A stretch of 64,000 bases of DNA from CBDFGE01 sp965247055 (GCA_965247055.1 CBDFGE010000003.1:62001-126000), one strand, 5' to 3'. Counted from the first letter of the stretch, positions 8,027-17,487 are shown. Program-made: numbers and translations. Notes: generated by a model not told the origin, from the sequence alone.

Positions 8027-8998
8027 TCAGCCCGGGACCTCGCCCCCTTCGGCCTCCCCCAGCTGCGACGGACGCTGCACCTCTGTCTCGAGGGTGAGGA
8101 CGGGCTGCCTGCCCGCGTCTCCGGCCAGGGCGCCCTCCATGGCGTGGATGGCCACCTCAATCTGGGAGTCGTCGGGGATCCTGGTGGTAAGCCGCTGGAG
8201 GAGCAGACCCGGGTAGATCATCAGACGCGTCAGGGGATTGGAGCGGTGGGCGCCGCTGAAACGGATGATCTCGTAGCTTATGGCGGCTATGAGTGGTATG
8301 AAAACGATCCGGGAGACGATCAGCCACCACAGGGGAGACCTGCCCAGAAAGGCGAAGACTAGGATCGCGACCACCATCACCGTAAACAGGAAGGCGGTGC
8401 CACAGCGGGGATGGGCCGTCGGGAAACCTCGCACGTGCCCTACGTCCAGGGGCAGGCCAGCCTCGTGGGTGTGCACGGCCATATGCTCCGCCCCGTGGTA
8501 GGCGAACACGCGCCTTATGTCCTTGAGCAGGCCGATACCGGCGATGTAGGCGATGAGGGCCGCCAGCCTGATAAGTCCCTCGATAAAGTTACTCAGCACG
8601 TCAGAGGGTATGAAGGACTCGAGGGCGCGGGACACGAAAAGGGGCATCATAAAGAAAAGGCCGATTCCCAGGACGAAGGAGAGGGAAATGGAAACGCCCA
8701 TGATCCAGCGGGGGACGTCCGCCGGCTCTCCGTCCCCTCCCGCCTGGTCCTGCATAGCCATGGTGGCGGAGCGGTTGAGGGCCTTGATGCCCAGTGTCAG
8801 GGTCTCAATGAGGACGAGCACTCCCCGCAAGAGGGGCACACGCCTGACGCGGCCTGTATATACCTGGCTCAGGGGCTCGGCTACCGTGCTTATCTGGCCG
8901 TCCGCGCGGCGGACGGCCAGGCTGAAGACCCGCCGCCCCCGAATCATGACGCCCTCGATGACGGCCTGGCCGCCGTAGAAGAACCGGTCCTGCGCCAA
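8027..8998 (-). CDS. DUF1385 membrane protein
   Basis: The 323-residue protein starts FFYGGQAVIEGVMIRGRR, the signature of the DUF1385 (YqhQ-like) family, and contains YHGAEHMAVHTHEAG with several conserved His/Glu residues and RCGTAFLF. Several hydrophobic helices lie at about residues 99-120, 137-160 and 195-235. The function is unknown. In many Gram-positive and Chloroflexota genomes the gene sits beside rpmE and prfA, and here it follows rpmE by 100 bp on the same strand. Confidence 0.85.
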   Translation of the reverse strand: MAQDRFFYGGQAVIEGVMIRGRRVFSLAVRRADGQISTVAEPLSQVYTGRVRRVPLLRGVLVLIETLTLGIKALNRSATMAMQDQAGGDGEPADVPRWIMGVSISLSFVLGIGLFFMMPLFVSRALESFIPSDVLSNFIEGLIRLAALIAYIAGIGLLKDIRRVFAYHGAEHMAVHTHEAGLPLDVGHVRGFPTAHPRCGTAFLFTVMVVAILVFAFLGRSPLWWLIVSRIVFIPLIAAISYEIIRFSGAHRSNPLTRLMIYPGLLLQRLTTRIPDDSQIEVAIHAMEGALAGDAGRQPVLTLETEVQRPSQLGEAEGGEVPG

Positions 8999-9098
8999 AG
9001 CCCCCCTTCTCCTCCGAAGCTAGACCGAGGGGGCGGGATTCATCTTGGGCTGCTTCAACCTCAGCCCGTTCCCCTCCCTGCTCTTCCGCGACGGAGGG

Positions 9099-9299
9099 CT
9101 ACTCCAGGTTGAACCGCCGCCTCAGCCGCTCGATCCTGCCTTCGGTGTCCACGACCCGCTGCTGGCCGGTATAGAAGGGGTGGCAGTTGCTGCATATCTC
9201 CACCCTCAGGTTCGGCTTGGTAGCCCCGGTGACGAAGGTATTGCCGCAGGAGCAGGTGACGGTGGCAGCATAGTACTGGGGATGGATGTCTTTTTTCAT
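9099..9299 (-). CDS. rpmE: 50S ribosomal protein L31 (zinc-binding type)
   Basis: The 66-residue protein MKKDIHPQYYAATVTCSCG carries the four cysteines of the zinc-containing L31 form (CSCG and CSNCHPFYTG). It is a surface protein of the large subunit. It is 21 bp after rpmA in the rplU-rpmA-rpmE order. Confidence 0.95.
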   Translation of the reverse strand: MKKDIHPQYYAATVTCSCGNTFVTGATKPNLRVEICSNCHPFYTGQQRVVDTEGRIERLRRRFNLE

Positions 9300-9320
9300 G
9301 ATTTCAGCTCTTCCTGGGAT

Positions 9321-9584
9321 CTACTGGGCTTCTACCGGATAGACGCTGGCCATGCGCTTATCCTTGGCGGCCCACTCGAACTTGACCCGCCCGTCCAAGA
9401 GTGCAAAGAGGGTGAAGTCCCGGCCCAAGCCGACGTTGCGGCCGGGGCGGATATGGGTACCCCGCTGCCGCATGATCACGTTGCCGGTGGTGACGTACTC
9501 CCCATCGTAGCGTTTCACTCCCAGCCGCTTGGCCTTGCTATCTCGGCCGTTGCGGGAGCTAGCCCCCGCCTTCTTGTGGGCCAT
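9321..9584 (-). CDS. rpmA: 50S ribosomal protein L27
   Basis: The 87-residue L27 begins directly with MAHKKAGASSRNGRDSKAKR, so the N-terminal tail that reaches the peptidyl-transferase centre needs no processing. GTHIRPGRNVGLGRDFTLFA is typical of the family. It lies between rplU and rpmE. Confidence 0.95.
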   Translation of the reverse strand: MAHKKAGASSRNGRDSKAKRLGVKRYDGEYVTTGNVIMRQRGTHIRPGRNVGLGRDFTLFALLDGRVKFEWAAKDKRMASVYPVEAQ

Positions 9585-9669
9585 CTGCCTCTCACCTCCA
9601 CCCCGGGCACCATGCTCAGGACTGCCCCCGGTCTCCCTTTAGTCCTTGCACCCAGGGTCCTCTATTGCC

Positions 9670-10404
9670 TCATTCTTGAGTTGGGAGCCGACGGCGCCGG
9701 GTAGGCGCCCGCTTTGGCGGCGGTGCCTGGTCGCCGGCCTCCCCTTTGATCTCTTCCTCGACCTGGCCCCTGACTTCGTCGGCAGCCACGTCCTCAGACC
9801 TATCTATCTCCCCGCCCTCCGCGGTGGGTAGCTCCTCTGCGTCGGCGACGGCCTCGACCGTCCCCTCGCCTACGGAGCTCTCCTCCATCTCTTCCACGAC
9901 CTGCCCCGCGGTCGCCTCAGCCTCGTCCTCCGCCAGGTCCGACGTCGCGTCCACTATTTCCTCTGCGGAAGCCTCATCCTCGTCCTCCGCCAGGTCCGAC
10001 AGCGCGTCCACTATTTCCTCTGCGGAAGCCTCATCTTCGACCGGAACCCAGGCCTCGGGAGCCGGCGCGACCGCGATCTCCTCGCCGTTCAGCATGATGG
10101 AGGATATAACCAGCCTCGTGTAGGGCTGCCGGTGGCCCTTCTTCCTCCGGTACCGCGTCTTGCGCTTGTACTTGAACACCAGGATCTTGTCGTCCCTGTC
10201 CTGGGACCTGACCTGGGCAACGATGCTGGCGTCTGGGACCAGAGGGGTACCCACGATCATTTCGCCGCCCCTGGACACGGCCATCACGTCGGTAAGCTCC
10301 ACCGTAGAGCCCTCCTCCACGGGGAGCTTCTCCACGTCCAAAACGTCGCCCGGCTTGACCTTATACTGCTTTCCGCCCGTCCTGAGGATTACGTAATCCA
10401 CCAT
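9670..10404 (-). CDS. rplU: 50S ribosomal protein L21 with long acidic C-terminal tail
   Basis: Residues 1-105 are a normal L21 (MVDYVILRTGGKQYKVKPGD, then RYRRKKGHRQPYTRLVI). Residues 106-244 form an unusual extension rich in Asp, Glu and Ala that ends in a basic tail (PPPKRAPTRRRRLPTQE). The extension contains two 19-residue direct repeats (124-142 and 143-161). The start at 10404 is chosen from the family and the strong promoter just upstream; the frame is open further to 10515. Bacterial L21 is usually about 100-110 residues, so this copy is more than twice the usual size. Confidence 0.92.
   Translation of the reverse strand: MVDYVILRTGGKQYKVKPGDVLDVEKLPVEEGSTVELTDVMAVSRGGEMIVGTPLVPDASIVAQVRSQDRDDKILVFKYKRKTRYRRKKGHRQPYTRLVISSIMLNGEEIAVAPAPEAWVPVEDEASAEEIVDALSDLAEDEDEASAEEIVDATSDLAEDEAEATAGQVVEEMEESSVGEGTVEAVADAEELPTAEGGEIDRSEDVAADEVRGQVEEEIKGEAGDQAPPPKRAPTRRRRLPTQE
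9922..10035 (-). repeat. 57-bp tandem repeat in the rplU tail
   Basis: Two adjacent 57-bp units (10035-9979 and 9978-9922) encode DEASAEEIVDALSDLAEDE and DEASAEEIVDATSDLAEDE. The high identity points to a recent internal duplication that kept frame. Confidence 0.85.
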
Positions 10405-10419
10405 GCGCCTCCGTTTTCT

Positions 10420-10448
10420 ATTGTATGGGGGGCGCCCGGGCGTGTCAA
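10420..10448 (-). promoter_or_regulatory. Vegetative promoter for rplU-rpmA-rpmE
   Basis: On the minus strand TTGACA (10443-10448) and TACAAT (10420-10425) have a 17-bp spacer and lie only 16 bp before the rplU ATG. The two hexamers are identical to those of the mqnE promoter. The transcript leader would be very short, leaving little room for the L21 leader seen in other phyla. Confidence 0.75.
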
Positions 10449-10469
10449 GGCGAGGTGTGGTGCGTCCCG

Positions 10470-11429
10470 TCATGGCCGGGCCAGGGCGAGAACGGTGATG
10501 GCCGTCCCCGCCCACAGTAGCACCGAGATCACCAGCGGCATGTCTCGAATTATTATCAGCTCCGGGTTCTCGGCCTCGTTGGTGTGGCTCACGAGATAAA
10601 GGTAGCGGAAAAGCCCAAACACCACAAAGGGCACCGTGAGCATCATGCTGTGGTTCTCGGGCACGTTGCTCGCCTCAAAGGTGTACAGGGCGTAGGCCAC
10701 CAGGGTGGCGGTGCTGGTTATGGAGATCAGCTGGTCGAGGAAGGCCTGGCTGTACTGCTCCAGAACGGGCCTCTGGGAGGTCGCGTTGCTCCCCGCAGCC
10801 CGCAGCTCGCTGTGCCTTTTGCCCAACGCGATGAATAGCGCTCCCAGCCCGATGGTCGTGTACAGCCAGGGGGATACGGTCACGTCGATGACCATCGCCC
10901 CCGCCACCACCCTGAGGAGGTACCCAGCACTGACCGCCATGACGTCCAGGATGATCACCCTCTTGAGGAAAGAGGAGTAGGCGAGGTTCATGACCACGAA
11001 GGTGGCGCTCACGATACCAAAGCCCGTATCCATCAGGAAACTGCCCGCCAGGGACGCCACCATCAGCGCCCCCGCGATGGCCTGGGCTGCTGCCTGAGGC
11101 ATCTCCCCCGAGGCGATGGGCCGGTTCCGCTTGCGGGGGTGCTCCCTGTCCCCCTGCCGGTCGAGGAGGTCGTTGAAAATGTAGACGGCCCCAGATAGGG
11201 CGCAGAAAATGACGGCGGCGACCAGGGTCCGGAGAAATAGCTCGCCCAGGACGTGGGTATCATCCGTGGACCAGCGCTCGTTCACCGAGAAGGCAAGGGG
11301 CAGGAACACCAGCAGGCCTTTCGTCCACTGCACCGGGCGCATGGATACGACGGCGGCTCTGGCGAGTCCCATGGCGCCAGCGCGGGGCACTACCGCGCCC
11401 GAGTCGGCCAGATGGTCTTTACCTGCCAT
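10470..11429 (-). CDS. UbiA-family prenyltransferase (decaprenyl-phosphate phosphoribosyltransferase-like)
   Basis: The 319-residue membrane protein has both Asp-rich UbiA motifs: NDLLDRQGDREHPRKRNRPI (about residues 86-105) and the second around YSSFLKRVIILDVMAVSAGY. The HPRKRNRPIASG form and the N-terminal RPVQWTKGLLVFLPL match the branch that moves phosphoribose onto polyprenyl phosphate. That branch provides the arabinofuranose or related sugar donor for cell-wall glycans in actinobacteria. The substrate here is inferred from that similarity only. It lies in tandem with the flippase-like gene at 11445 (15 bp gap), which fits lipid-linked glycan work. Confidence 0.8.
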   Translation of the reverse strand: MAGKDHLADSGAVVPRAGAMGLARAAVVSMRPVQWTKGLLVFLPLAFSVNERWSTDDTHVLGELFLRTLVAAVIFCALSGAVYIFNDLLDRQGDREHPRKRNRPIASGEMPQAAAQAIAGALMVASLAGSFLMDTGFGIVSATFVVMNLAYSSFLKRVIILDVMAVSAGYLLRVVAGAMVIDVTVSPWLYTTIGLGALFIALGKRHSELRAAGSNATSQRPVLEQYSQAFLDQLISITSTATLVAYALYTFEASNVPENHSMMLTVPFVVFGLFRYLYLVSHTNEAENPELIIIRDMPLVISVLLWAGTAITVLALARP

Positions 11430-11444
11430 ATACCTTCCTTCACC

Positions 11445-12443
11445 CTAGCTTACCTGCCCGGGAGTATCCGGGTAAAGGGTGATGGGGGCGATCTCCTGGG
11501 CGGGCTTTCTCGGCATGTACACCTGCACGTAGACCAGGGCCACCAGGCCAATCGCCACGGCGAACCACAGGGTGCACACCCTGATTATGAAGGTGGCCGT
11601 GGAGGCCAGCGGCCTGGACAGGCCGATCTGCCGGAGCAGGGCCACCATACCCCCCTCGGTGCCGATTAGGCCGCCGGGGAGCATGGTAGCGGCGCCCAGC
11701 AGGGTTGCCGCGGCGTAGATCGACACAGCCTCTCCCAGGGATCCGTCGGCGTCCAGGCCCCGGAGGACCACCCACAAGGCACAGCCCTCGGCGAACCAGG
11801 CCAGTACCGCCAGCAAGAGGGCGAGAGCCAGGGGCCTGATGGACAGGACCTGCCGAAATGAGTCTCTGGACGTGCTCACGAAGGGCCTCCAGCGCCCGGG
11901 GATGGGTAGTCGATGCACCATCCCGCTTCCCCAGGGTGACATCGCAAACGCGATGAGAAGGCCGATGGCTGCCAGCACTGCCAGCGCGGCAGCCCAGCCA
12001 TAGGGCACCAGGGTCAACCCCCACAGGCTCAGCAGCAGCACGCCCATAACGTCGGTAACGCGCTCCGCCACCACGGCGGCGGCGGAGCGGGCAAGGGGCA
12101 CTCCCCGTTTCTCACTGAGATAATAGGCCTTGGCCAGCTCCCCTACCCGGCCGGGACTTATCGCCATGCTCAGGCCGGAGAAGAAGATAATAGCGCTTGC
12201 CCGGAACCCGATGTCGATGTCCAGCACTCGGAGATAGTAGTGCCATCTGGCCAGCCGGAAAAGGTAGTTGGCCAAGGCCAACCCCATGACACCGAACCAA
12301 TAGGCGACAGGGAAAGAGGAGACCTGGCTGAGAAGCTCGGGCAGGTCTCCGTACAGCGCCAGGCCGGCGAAGACCGCTATCGACAGAAACAGGAAAGTTA
12401 TCAGGCCCCGGCGCTTCATTCCTCGACCATGTAAAGACGTCAC
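11445..12443 (-). CDS. Flippase-like membrane protein (lysylphosphatidylglycerol synthase TM / UPF0104 family)
   Basis: A polytopic protein of up to 332 residues with about eight hydrophobic helices and the conserved block RVGELAKAYYLSEKRGVPLARS seen in the flippase-like domain family (LPG synthase TM region, AglD-type). LPGGLIGTEGGMVALL near residue 255 is also typical. It lacks the catalytic GNAT-like domain of MprF, so it is a stand-alone membrane domain, often found near glycan or lipid transfer genes. The GTG at 12443 opens the frame, but ATG at 12419 (MKRRGLITFLFLS) after TCGAGGA is the likelier start. Confidence 0.8.
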   Translation of the reverse strand: MTSLHGRGMKRRGLITFLFLSIAVFAGLALYGDLPELLSQVSSFPVAYWFGVMGLALANYLFRLARWHYYLRVLDIDIGFRASAIIFFSGLSMAISPGRVGELAKAYYLSEKRGVPLARSAAAVVAERVTDVMGVLLLSLWGLTLVPYGWAAALAVLAAIGLLIAFAMSPWGSGMVHRLPIPGRWRPFVSTSRDSFRQVLSIRPLALALLLAVLAWFAEGCALWVVLRGLDADGSLGEAVSIYAAATLLGAATMLPGGLIGTEGGMVALLRQIGLSRPLASTATFIIRVCTLWFAVAIGLVALVYVQVYMPRKPAQEIAPITLYPDTPGQVS

Positions 12444-12514
12444 GGCTGGGCCACATAGGACCTATTGACTATGGTGAGCCCTGGCTGCCCCCAGTGTCAA
12501 GTGCCGCTCCTCTC

Positions 12515-13407
12515 TTAGAGCGCGAGCTGAAGCTGGCGTGGCCCTAGCGCAGGTTCTCCGGCTGGGCTGCGCTCGTTGAGCCCGTAGTGGCGCCTCAGGA
12601 CCGCCACCTGGCCCTGAATGTCCTCCTTCAGACGGCGGGGTGCGAAGGCGCCGGGATAGGTGTTCCGGTAGGCGGGCACCAGCGACGGGTACTCACGGGT
12701 GAGGAACTCCAGGAAGTGGTGCTTGGTGCCCTCCTTGAGGTAGAGGACGTTGGCGCTCAGGAACCTGGCACCGTGTTGGGCGGCGGCCCGGACAAGGCCG
12801 GCCAGGCCGGCTGGGTCGTCGGTGATGCCGGGGACGACCGGTGCGAGGATCACCCCCGCGTTGACTCCCTTCTGTACCAACCTCTCCATGGCGAGGAGAC
12901 GCTTCTCCGGTGGCGGCGTGCCCGGCTCCAAGCGCTGCCGCAGGTCTCTGTCCATGGTGGTTATGCTGAAGCACACGGTGCAGCCACCGTTGCGGGACAG
13001 GTCCGCCAACAGGTCCAGGTCCCTCACCACCATGGTGCCTTTGGTAACCAGGCTTATGGGAACCCGTTTCAGACGGAACACCTCGAGGCACTTCCTGGTC
13101 AGGCGAAATTTCCCTTCGATGGGCTGGTAAGGGTCGGTGGCGGTGCCCATGGCCACCAGCTCACGCCTCCAGGAAGGCCGACATAGCTCGTTGTAGAGGA
13201 CCTCGTGGACGTTGACCTTCACCATTATCACACGGGAAAATCCTCCCCCGGGTCCAGATCGTGGAAAGAGTGATAGCGTCTGGCAAAGCAGTAGTGGCAT
13301 CCATGGACGCAACCCTGGTACGGGTTCAGGGACCACTTGAAGTCCATACCACGGACCCGGTTCAGAGCGCCGGCGGTCCGTATCTCCTGGTAGCTGGGGT
13401 TCGCCAT
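12515..13407 (-). pseudogene. SPL-like radical SAM protein, broken by a one-base frameshift
   Basis: The first 59 residues, MANPSYQEIRTAGALNRVRG then NPYQGCVHGCHYCFARRYH with the CX3CX2C cluster, run from 13407 and stop at a TGA at 13228. The rest of the protein (FSRVIMVKVNVHEVL through RLKEDIQGQVAVLRRHYGL) continues in another frame to 12515. One extra T in the TTTT run near 13235 would restore DFSRVIMVKVN. Intact relatives are about 300-residue radical SAM proteins of the spore-photolyase/Rv2578c-like group of unclear substrate. The break could be a real mutation, a sequencing error or, less likely, programmed slippage. Confidence 0.85.
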
Positions 13408-13567
13408 GCTCGTCTCTCCCGGTCTGTTTCCACATCCTCTGAATGAGTTCAGCACAGGTGTTCTCACGATGAGAACACAGGTCGTGAGGTGCGTCAAGGG
13501 AGCGATGTCACCGGCGTCCAGTTTCCCAGGGACTTCCCCCTTGTGCCCTTGGCGATGGGCGGCGCTA

Positions 13568-13596
13568 TTGACCCGAAACCGGGGGCGCACTATTCT
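13568..13596 (+). promoter_or_regulatory. Vegetative promoter for the hyuA operon
   Basis: TTGACC (13568-13573) and TATTCT (13591-13596) with a 17-bp spacer, 57 bp before the hyuA start. GAGGGGAAGGGGG ahead of ATG 13653 provides the ribosome site. Confidence 0.65.
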
Positions 13597-13652
13597 ACAG
13601 TAGGCCCCGCTCCCGACGCGAAGCAGCGGGACTGAGGGGAAGGGGGCATCCG

Positions 13653-15740
13653 ATGGCGGGCTTCAGGCTGGGAATCGACGTAGGGGGCACCTTTACCGAC
13701 ATCGTCCTGCTGGGCGATGATGGCAAGCTGCTGACGAGAAAGGTCTCCTCCTCACCGGACGATTACAGCCGCGCCATCATGCAGGGCGTACGGGGGCTGA
13801 TAGAAGAGGCAGGGCTGGATCCGGGCACTATCACCGAAGTGGGCCACGGCACCACCGTCGCCACCAACACCATCATCGAGCGCAAGGGGCCCAGAGTCGC
13901 CCTGATCACCACCAGGGGCTTCCGCGACGTGCTGGAGCTGGGTCGCTACCGGCTGCCCAGGCTCTACGACCTGACCTGGCGCAAGCCCGACCCTCTGGTG
14001 GAGCGGAGGTACCGTTACGAGGTGCCGGAGCGGCTGAGCCACACCGGGGAGGAGATTCTGCCTCTGGATGAGGAGGCGGTGGAGCAGGTGTGCCAGTCCA
14101 TCGTGGCCGCAGGCATGGAATCGGTCGCCATCTGCCTCCTCCACTCCTACGCCGATCCCGCCCACGAGCGGGCCATAGTACGGCGCCTGGAGGCCCGGGC
14201 TCCCCAGATGTGCATCTGTGCCTCTTCGGACGTCCTGCCCCAGATGCAGGAGTACGAGCGGACCAGCACGGTGGTCATCAACGCCTACATCCGTCCCGTC
14301 CTGGAGCGATACGTCCGGGCGCTGCAGCAGGAGCTGGCCCACATGGGCATCACGGCGCCGCTGCTCATCATGCAGTCCAACGGCGGCACCATGCCCGCGG
14401 AGGCCGCCTGCCAGACCCCCATCCACATCATCGAGTCGGGGCCCGCCGCCGGGGTCATCGGGGCTCTCCGGGTCTCGGAGAAAATGGACCTCAGCGACAT
14501 CATCAGCTTCGACATGGGTGGCACGACTGCGAAGGTGTGCATTGTCGAGGACGGACAGGTGACTCTAGCCCCGGAGTACGAGGTGGGCGGAGACATGAGC
14601 GCGGGCCACCGTCTGCTGAGGGGGGCGGGATATGTGGTGCGGGTCCCCACCATCGATATCGCCGAGGTCGGTGCCGGCGGAGGCAGCGTGGCATGGGTGG
14701 ACCGAGGAGGAGCATTACAGATCGGTCCCCGCAGCGCCGGAGCGGTGCCGGGCCCCATCTGCTATGGCCTGGGCGGTACCGAGCCCACGGTCACCGACGC
14801 CAACGTGGTGCTCGGCTACCTGAACCAGAATCACCTGCTGTCAGGGCGGCTGGAGATAGACGCCCAGAAGGCGGAGGAAGCCATTGGCCGGCTGGGAGAG
14901 CGGCTGGGGCTGTCGACTGCCGCCGCGGCCCACGGGATCCACGTCATCGTGAACTCCGGCATGATCCGGGCCCTCCGCAGCGTCTCCACCGAGCGGGGGA
15001 GGGACCCCCGGCGCTTCGTGCTCTTCGCCTTCGGGGGCAGTGGGCCAGTACACGCTGCTGGGATGGCCCGGTCGCTGGGAATGTCCAGGGTGGTGGTCCC
15101 CCCTCTTGCGGGGCTATTCAGCTCCCTTGGGCTCCTCTTCGCCGACGTCGAGCACCACCTGGTTCGAGCCTTTTTCCGGCGGATGGATGAAGTGGACCTT
15201 CAAGAGACCAACCGCCAGATAGCGGCCCTGCGAGATCAGGCACGCGCCACTCTCCAGGGCGAGGGGTACGAAGATGGGCAGCAGCAACTGAGCGTCTACG
15301 CCGACGTCCAGTACGTGGGCCAGAACACCGCCCTGACCGTTCCCATGGGTGAGTGGCCGGCCTCCCGGGACACCCTGGCCGCCCTCGGGGAGGAGTTCGC
15401 CCGGGAGCACGAGCGGACCTACGGCTATCGCTCCGACGGTGAGGCCCTCCAGCTTGTGTCCCTGAAGGTAGTGGGGAGGGGAGTTTCCGCCTCGCCACGC
15501 CTCCCCCACCGCTTGAACACCGGAGCTAACAGCAAGGATAGCCAGGAGGACCGGAGGGTGTATTTCGGGGCCAGGGATGGATGGGTGTCGACGCCCGTCG
15601 TCCCGAGGGCATCTCTGGCGGGCGGGGTGGTGGAGGGGCCCTTTATCGTTGAGGAGTACGACTCCACCACGGTGGTACCCCCGGGCTGCCGGGTCTGGTT
15701 GGACGAGTGGACTAACATAATCATGGAGGTATCGCCCTGA
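13653..15740 (+). CDS. hyuA: Hydantoinase/oxoprolinase family protein, subunit A
   Basis: A 695-residue ATP-dependent hydantoinase A-type subunit. The ASKHA-fold phosphate loop is at the N-terminus (GIDVGGTFTDIVLLG), followed by the HyuA N-terminal block GHGTTVATNTIIERKGP and later SFDMGGTTAKVCIVE and EVGAGGGSVAWVDRGG. Members hydrolyse hydantoins or 5-oxoproline, or act in acetone or acetophenone carboxylases. The exact substrate cannot be read from sequence. Full length, followed 22 bp later by the B subunit and then a cupin gene, in one operon. Confidence 0.9.
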   Translation: MAGFRLGIDVGGTFTDIVLLGDDGKLLTRKVSSSPDDYSRAIMQGVRGLIEEAGLDPGTITEVGHGTTVATNTIIERKGPRVALITTRGFRDVLELGRYRLPRLYDLTWRKPDPLVERRYRYEVPERLSHTGEEILPLDEEAVEQVCQSIVAAGMESVAICLLHSYADPAHERAIVRRLEARAPQMCICASSDVLPQMQEYERTSTVVINAYIRPVLERYVRALQQELAHMGITAPLLIMQSNGGTMPAEAACQTPIHIIESGPAAGVIGALRVSEKMDLSDIISFDMGGTTAKVCIVEDGQVTLAPEYEVGGDMSAGHRLLRGAGYVVRVPTIDIAEVGAGGGSVAWVDRGGALQIGPRSAGAVPGPICYGLGGTEPTVTDANVVLGYLNQNHLLSGRLEIDAQKAEEAIGRLGERLGLSTAAAAHGIHVIVNSGMIRALRSVSTERGRDPRRFVLFAFGGSGPVHAAGMARSLGMSRVVVPPLAGLFSSLGLLFADVEHHLVRAFFRRMDEVDLQETNRQIAALRDQARATLQGEGYEDGQQQLSVYADVQYVGQNTALTVPMGEWPASRDTLAALGEEFAREHERTYGYRSDGEALQLVSLKVVGRGVSASPRLPHRLNTGANSKDSQEDRRVYFGARDGWVSTPVVPRASLAGGVVEGPFIVEEYDSTTVVPPGCRVWLDEWTNIIMEVSP

Positions 15741-15762
15741 CTGGGAGCGTAAAGGAGGCGGT

Positions 15763-17478
15763 ATGCAGCGAGACCCCATAGCCCAGGAGCTGGTAAAACA
15801 TGCCCTGGCCACCATCGCCGACAATATGGTGGTCACGGTGGTGCGCACGGCCAGGTCCCAGGTGGTAAAGCAGTCCATGGACTTCTCCACCGCTATCTGC
15901 GATACAAGGGGGCAGATGGTGAGCCAGGGCCTGTCCTTGCCTGTCCACCTGGGCGCCATCATGCCGGCCCTCGAGGGGGTGCTGAAGGTCTACAGGGACG
16001 ACGTCCAGCCCGGCGACATATTTATCAACAACGACCCCTACGAGGGTGCCAGCCACCTCCCCGACATCTTCCTGTTCAAGCCCGTTTTCGCGGGGGATGC
16101 CCTGCTGGGCTATCTGGCGGTCATCGCCCACCACACGGATATAGGGGGGCGGGTCGCCGGCGGCAACGCCTGTGACAACACGGAGATATACCAGGAGGGA
16201 CTGCGCATTCCACCCCTGAAGCTGTTCGAGAGGGGCGTGCAGAACCAGACCCTCTTTCGACTCATCCAGCAGAACGTCCGGGTGCCCGACAAGGTCCTGG
16301 GAGACCTCTGGGCCCAGCTTGCGGCAGTTTACGCGGCAGACAGGGAGCTGCTCAAGCTGGCTCAAGAACACGGCGTGGAAGAGCTCCAGGGCTACATGCA
16401 GGAGCTTATAGAGTACACGGAGCGCCTTACCCGCGCCGAGATCGCCTCCCTACCCCAAGGCGAGGCGGAGTTCACCGATTATATCGACGATGATGGCATC
16501 GACCCGGGGCCAATACGGATCCACGTGAGGCTGAAGGTGGAGGGAGACGAGGTCCACGCCGACTTCACCGGTACCTCCCCCCAGAGCAAGGGCTCCATCA
16601 ACCCCAACTTTGCCTTTACCCAGTCTTGCGTTTACGCGGCGGTCCGATGCCTGCTCAGTCCCGAGCTTCCCAACAACGCGGGGTACTTCAGGCCCATCAA
16701 GGTGCATGCGCCAAAGGGCAGCTTCGTAAACCCGGTACACCCGGCCCCAGTGGCGGCCCGAGGTCTGGGTGGACTGCGGGTGATGCAGGCGGTGTTCGGA
16801 GCGCTGGCCCAGCTCAACCCCGACCGGGTGCCCGCCTGCTGGGGCGGCGGCGAGCTGGGCATAAGCATTGCCGGCTACTACGAGGACCACAAACCCTTCG
16901 TCTTCCTGGAGTTCCACAATGTCACCGGCACTGGTGGAGGACCAGATGGGGACGGAGTCGATGGTGGCCCCGTGCCCGTCCTGAACCTGGCCAACACACC
17001 CATCGAGCTCATGGAGGCGGAGCAGCCGTTCCTGGTGGAGGCGTACTCCCTCCTTCCCGACACCGGGGGGGCGGGCCGGTACCGCGGCTCCCTGGGCGTG
17101 GCCCGCCAGTACCGGATCCTTGCCGACCGGGCCACGGTGCAGGTGCGCTCCGACCGGCGGCGTTATCAGCCTTACGGCTTGGCCGGGGGCGGGCCTGGGG
17201 CCTCCTGCAACATATACCTCAACCCCGGCTCCGACGTTGAGCTGATGCCCTCCAAATGGCTCCGCGAGCTGAAGAGAGGGGACGTGGTGAGGGCGGAGCT
17301 GGCTGGAGGAGGAGCCTACGGTGACTCCCTGGAGCGGGACCCTGAGGCGGTCGCCCGGGACGCCCTGCAGGGGAAGGTGAGCCTCGACCACGCGAGACGG
17401 GAGTACGGCGTGGCGCTGGATCCCCGAACTATGGCGGTAGACCGGGAGGAGACGGCGCGGCTCCGCTCCGGCCGGTGA
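15763..17478 (+). CDS. hyuB: Hydantoinase/oxoprolinase family protein, subunit B
   Basis: A 571-residue HyuB partner of the preceding gene. Family marks are QSMDFSTAICDTRGQMVSQG near the N-terminus, DIFINNDPYEGASHLPD, AHHTDIGGRVAGG, with metal-type His and Asp residues, and GGGELGISIAGYYED in the C-terminal half. It forms a complex with HyuA for ATP-dependent ring opening or carboxylation. Its Shine-Dalgarno is AAAGGAGG. The cupin gene starts 9 bp after its stop. Confidence 0.9.
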   Translation: MQRDPIAQELVKHALATIADNMVVTVVRTARSQVVKQSMDFSTAICDTRGQMVSQGLSLPVHLGAIMPALEGVLKVYRDDVQPGDIFINNDPYEGASHLPDIFLFKPVFAGDALLGYLAVIAHHTDIGGRVAGGNACDNTEIYQEGLRIPPLKLFERGVQNQTLFRLIQQNVRVPDKVLGDLWAQLAAVYAADRELLKLAQEHGVEELQGYMQELIEYTERLTRAEIASLPQGEAEFTDYIDDDGIDPGPIRIHVRLKVEGDEVHADFTGTSPQSKGSINPNFAFTQSCVYAAVRCLLSPELPNNAGYFRPIKVHAPKGSFVNPVHPAPVAARGLGGLRVMQAVFGALAQLNPDRVPACWGGGELGISIAGYYEDHKPFVFLEFHNVTGTGGGPDGDGVDGGPVPVLNLANTPIELMEAEQPFLVEAYSLLPDTGGAGRYRGSLGVARQYRILADRATVQVRSDRRRYQPYGLAGGGPGASCNIYLNPGSDVELMPSKWLRELKRGDVVRAELAGGGAYGDSLERDPEAVARDALQGKVSLDHARREYGVALDPRTMAVDREETARLRSGR

Positions 17479-17487
17479 GGTGTTGAT

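Noticed and set aside
12440..12500. TTGACA on the minus strand ahead of the flippase-like gene
   Set aside because: No acceptable -10 at 16-18 bp spacing.
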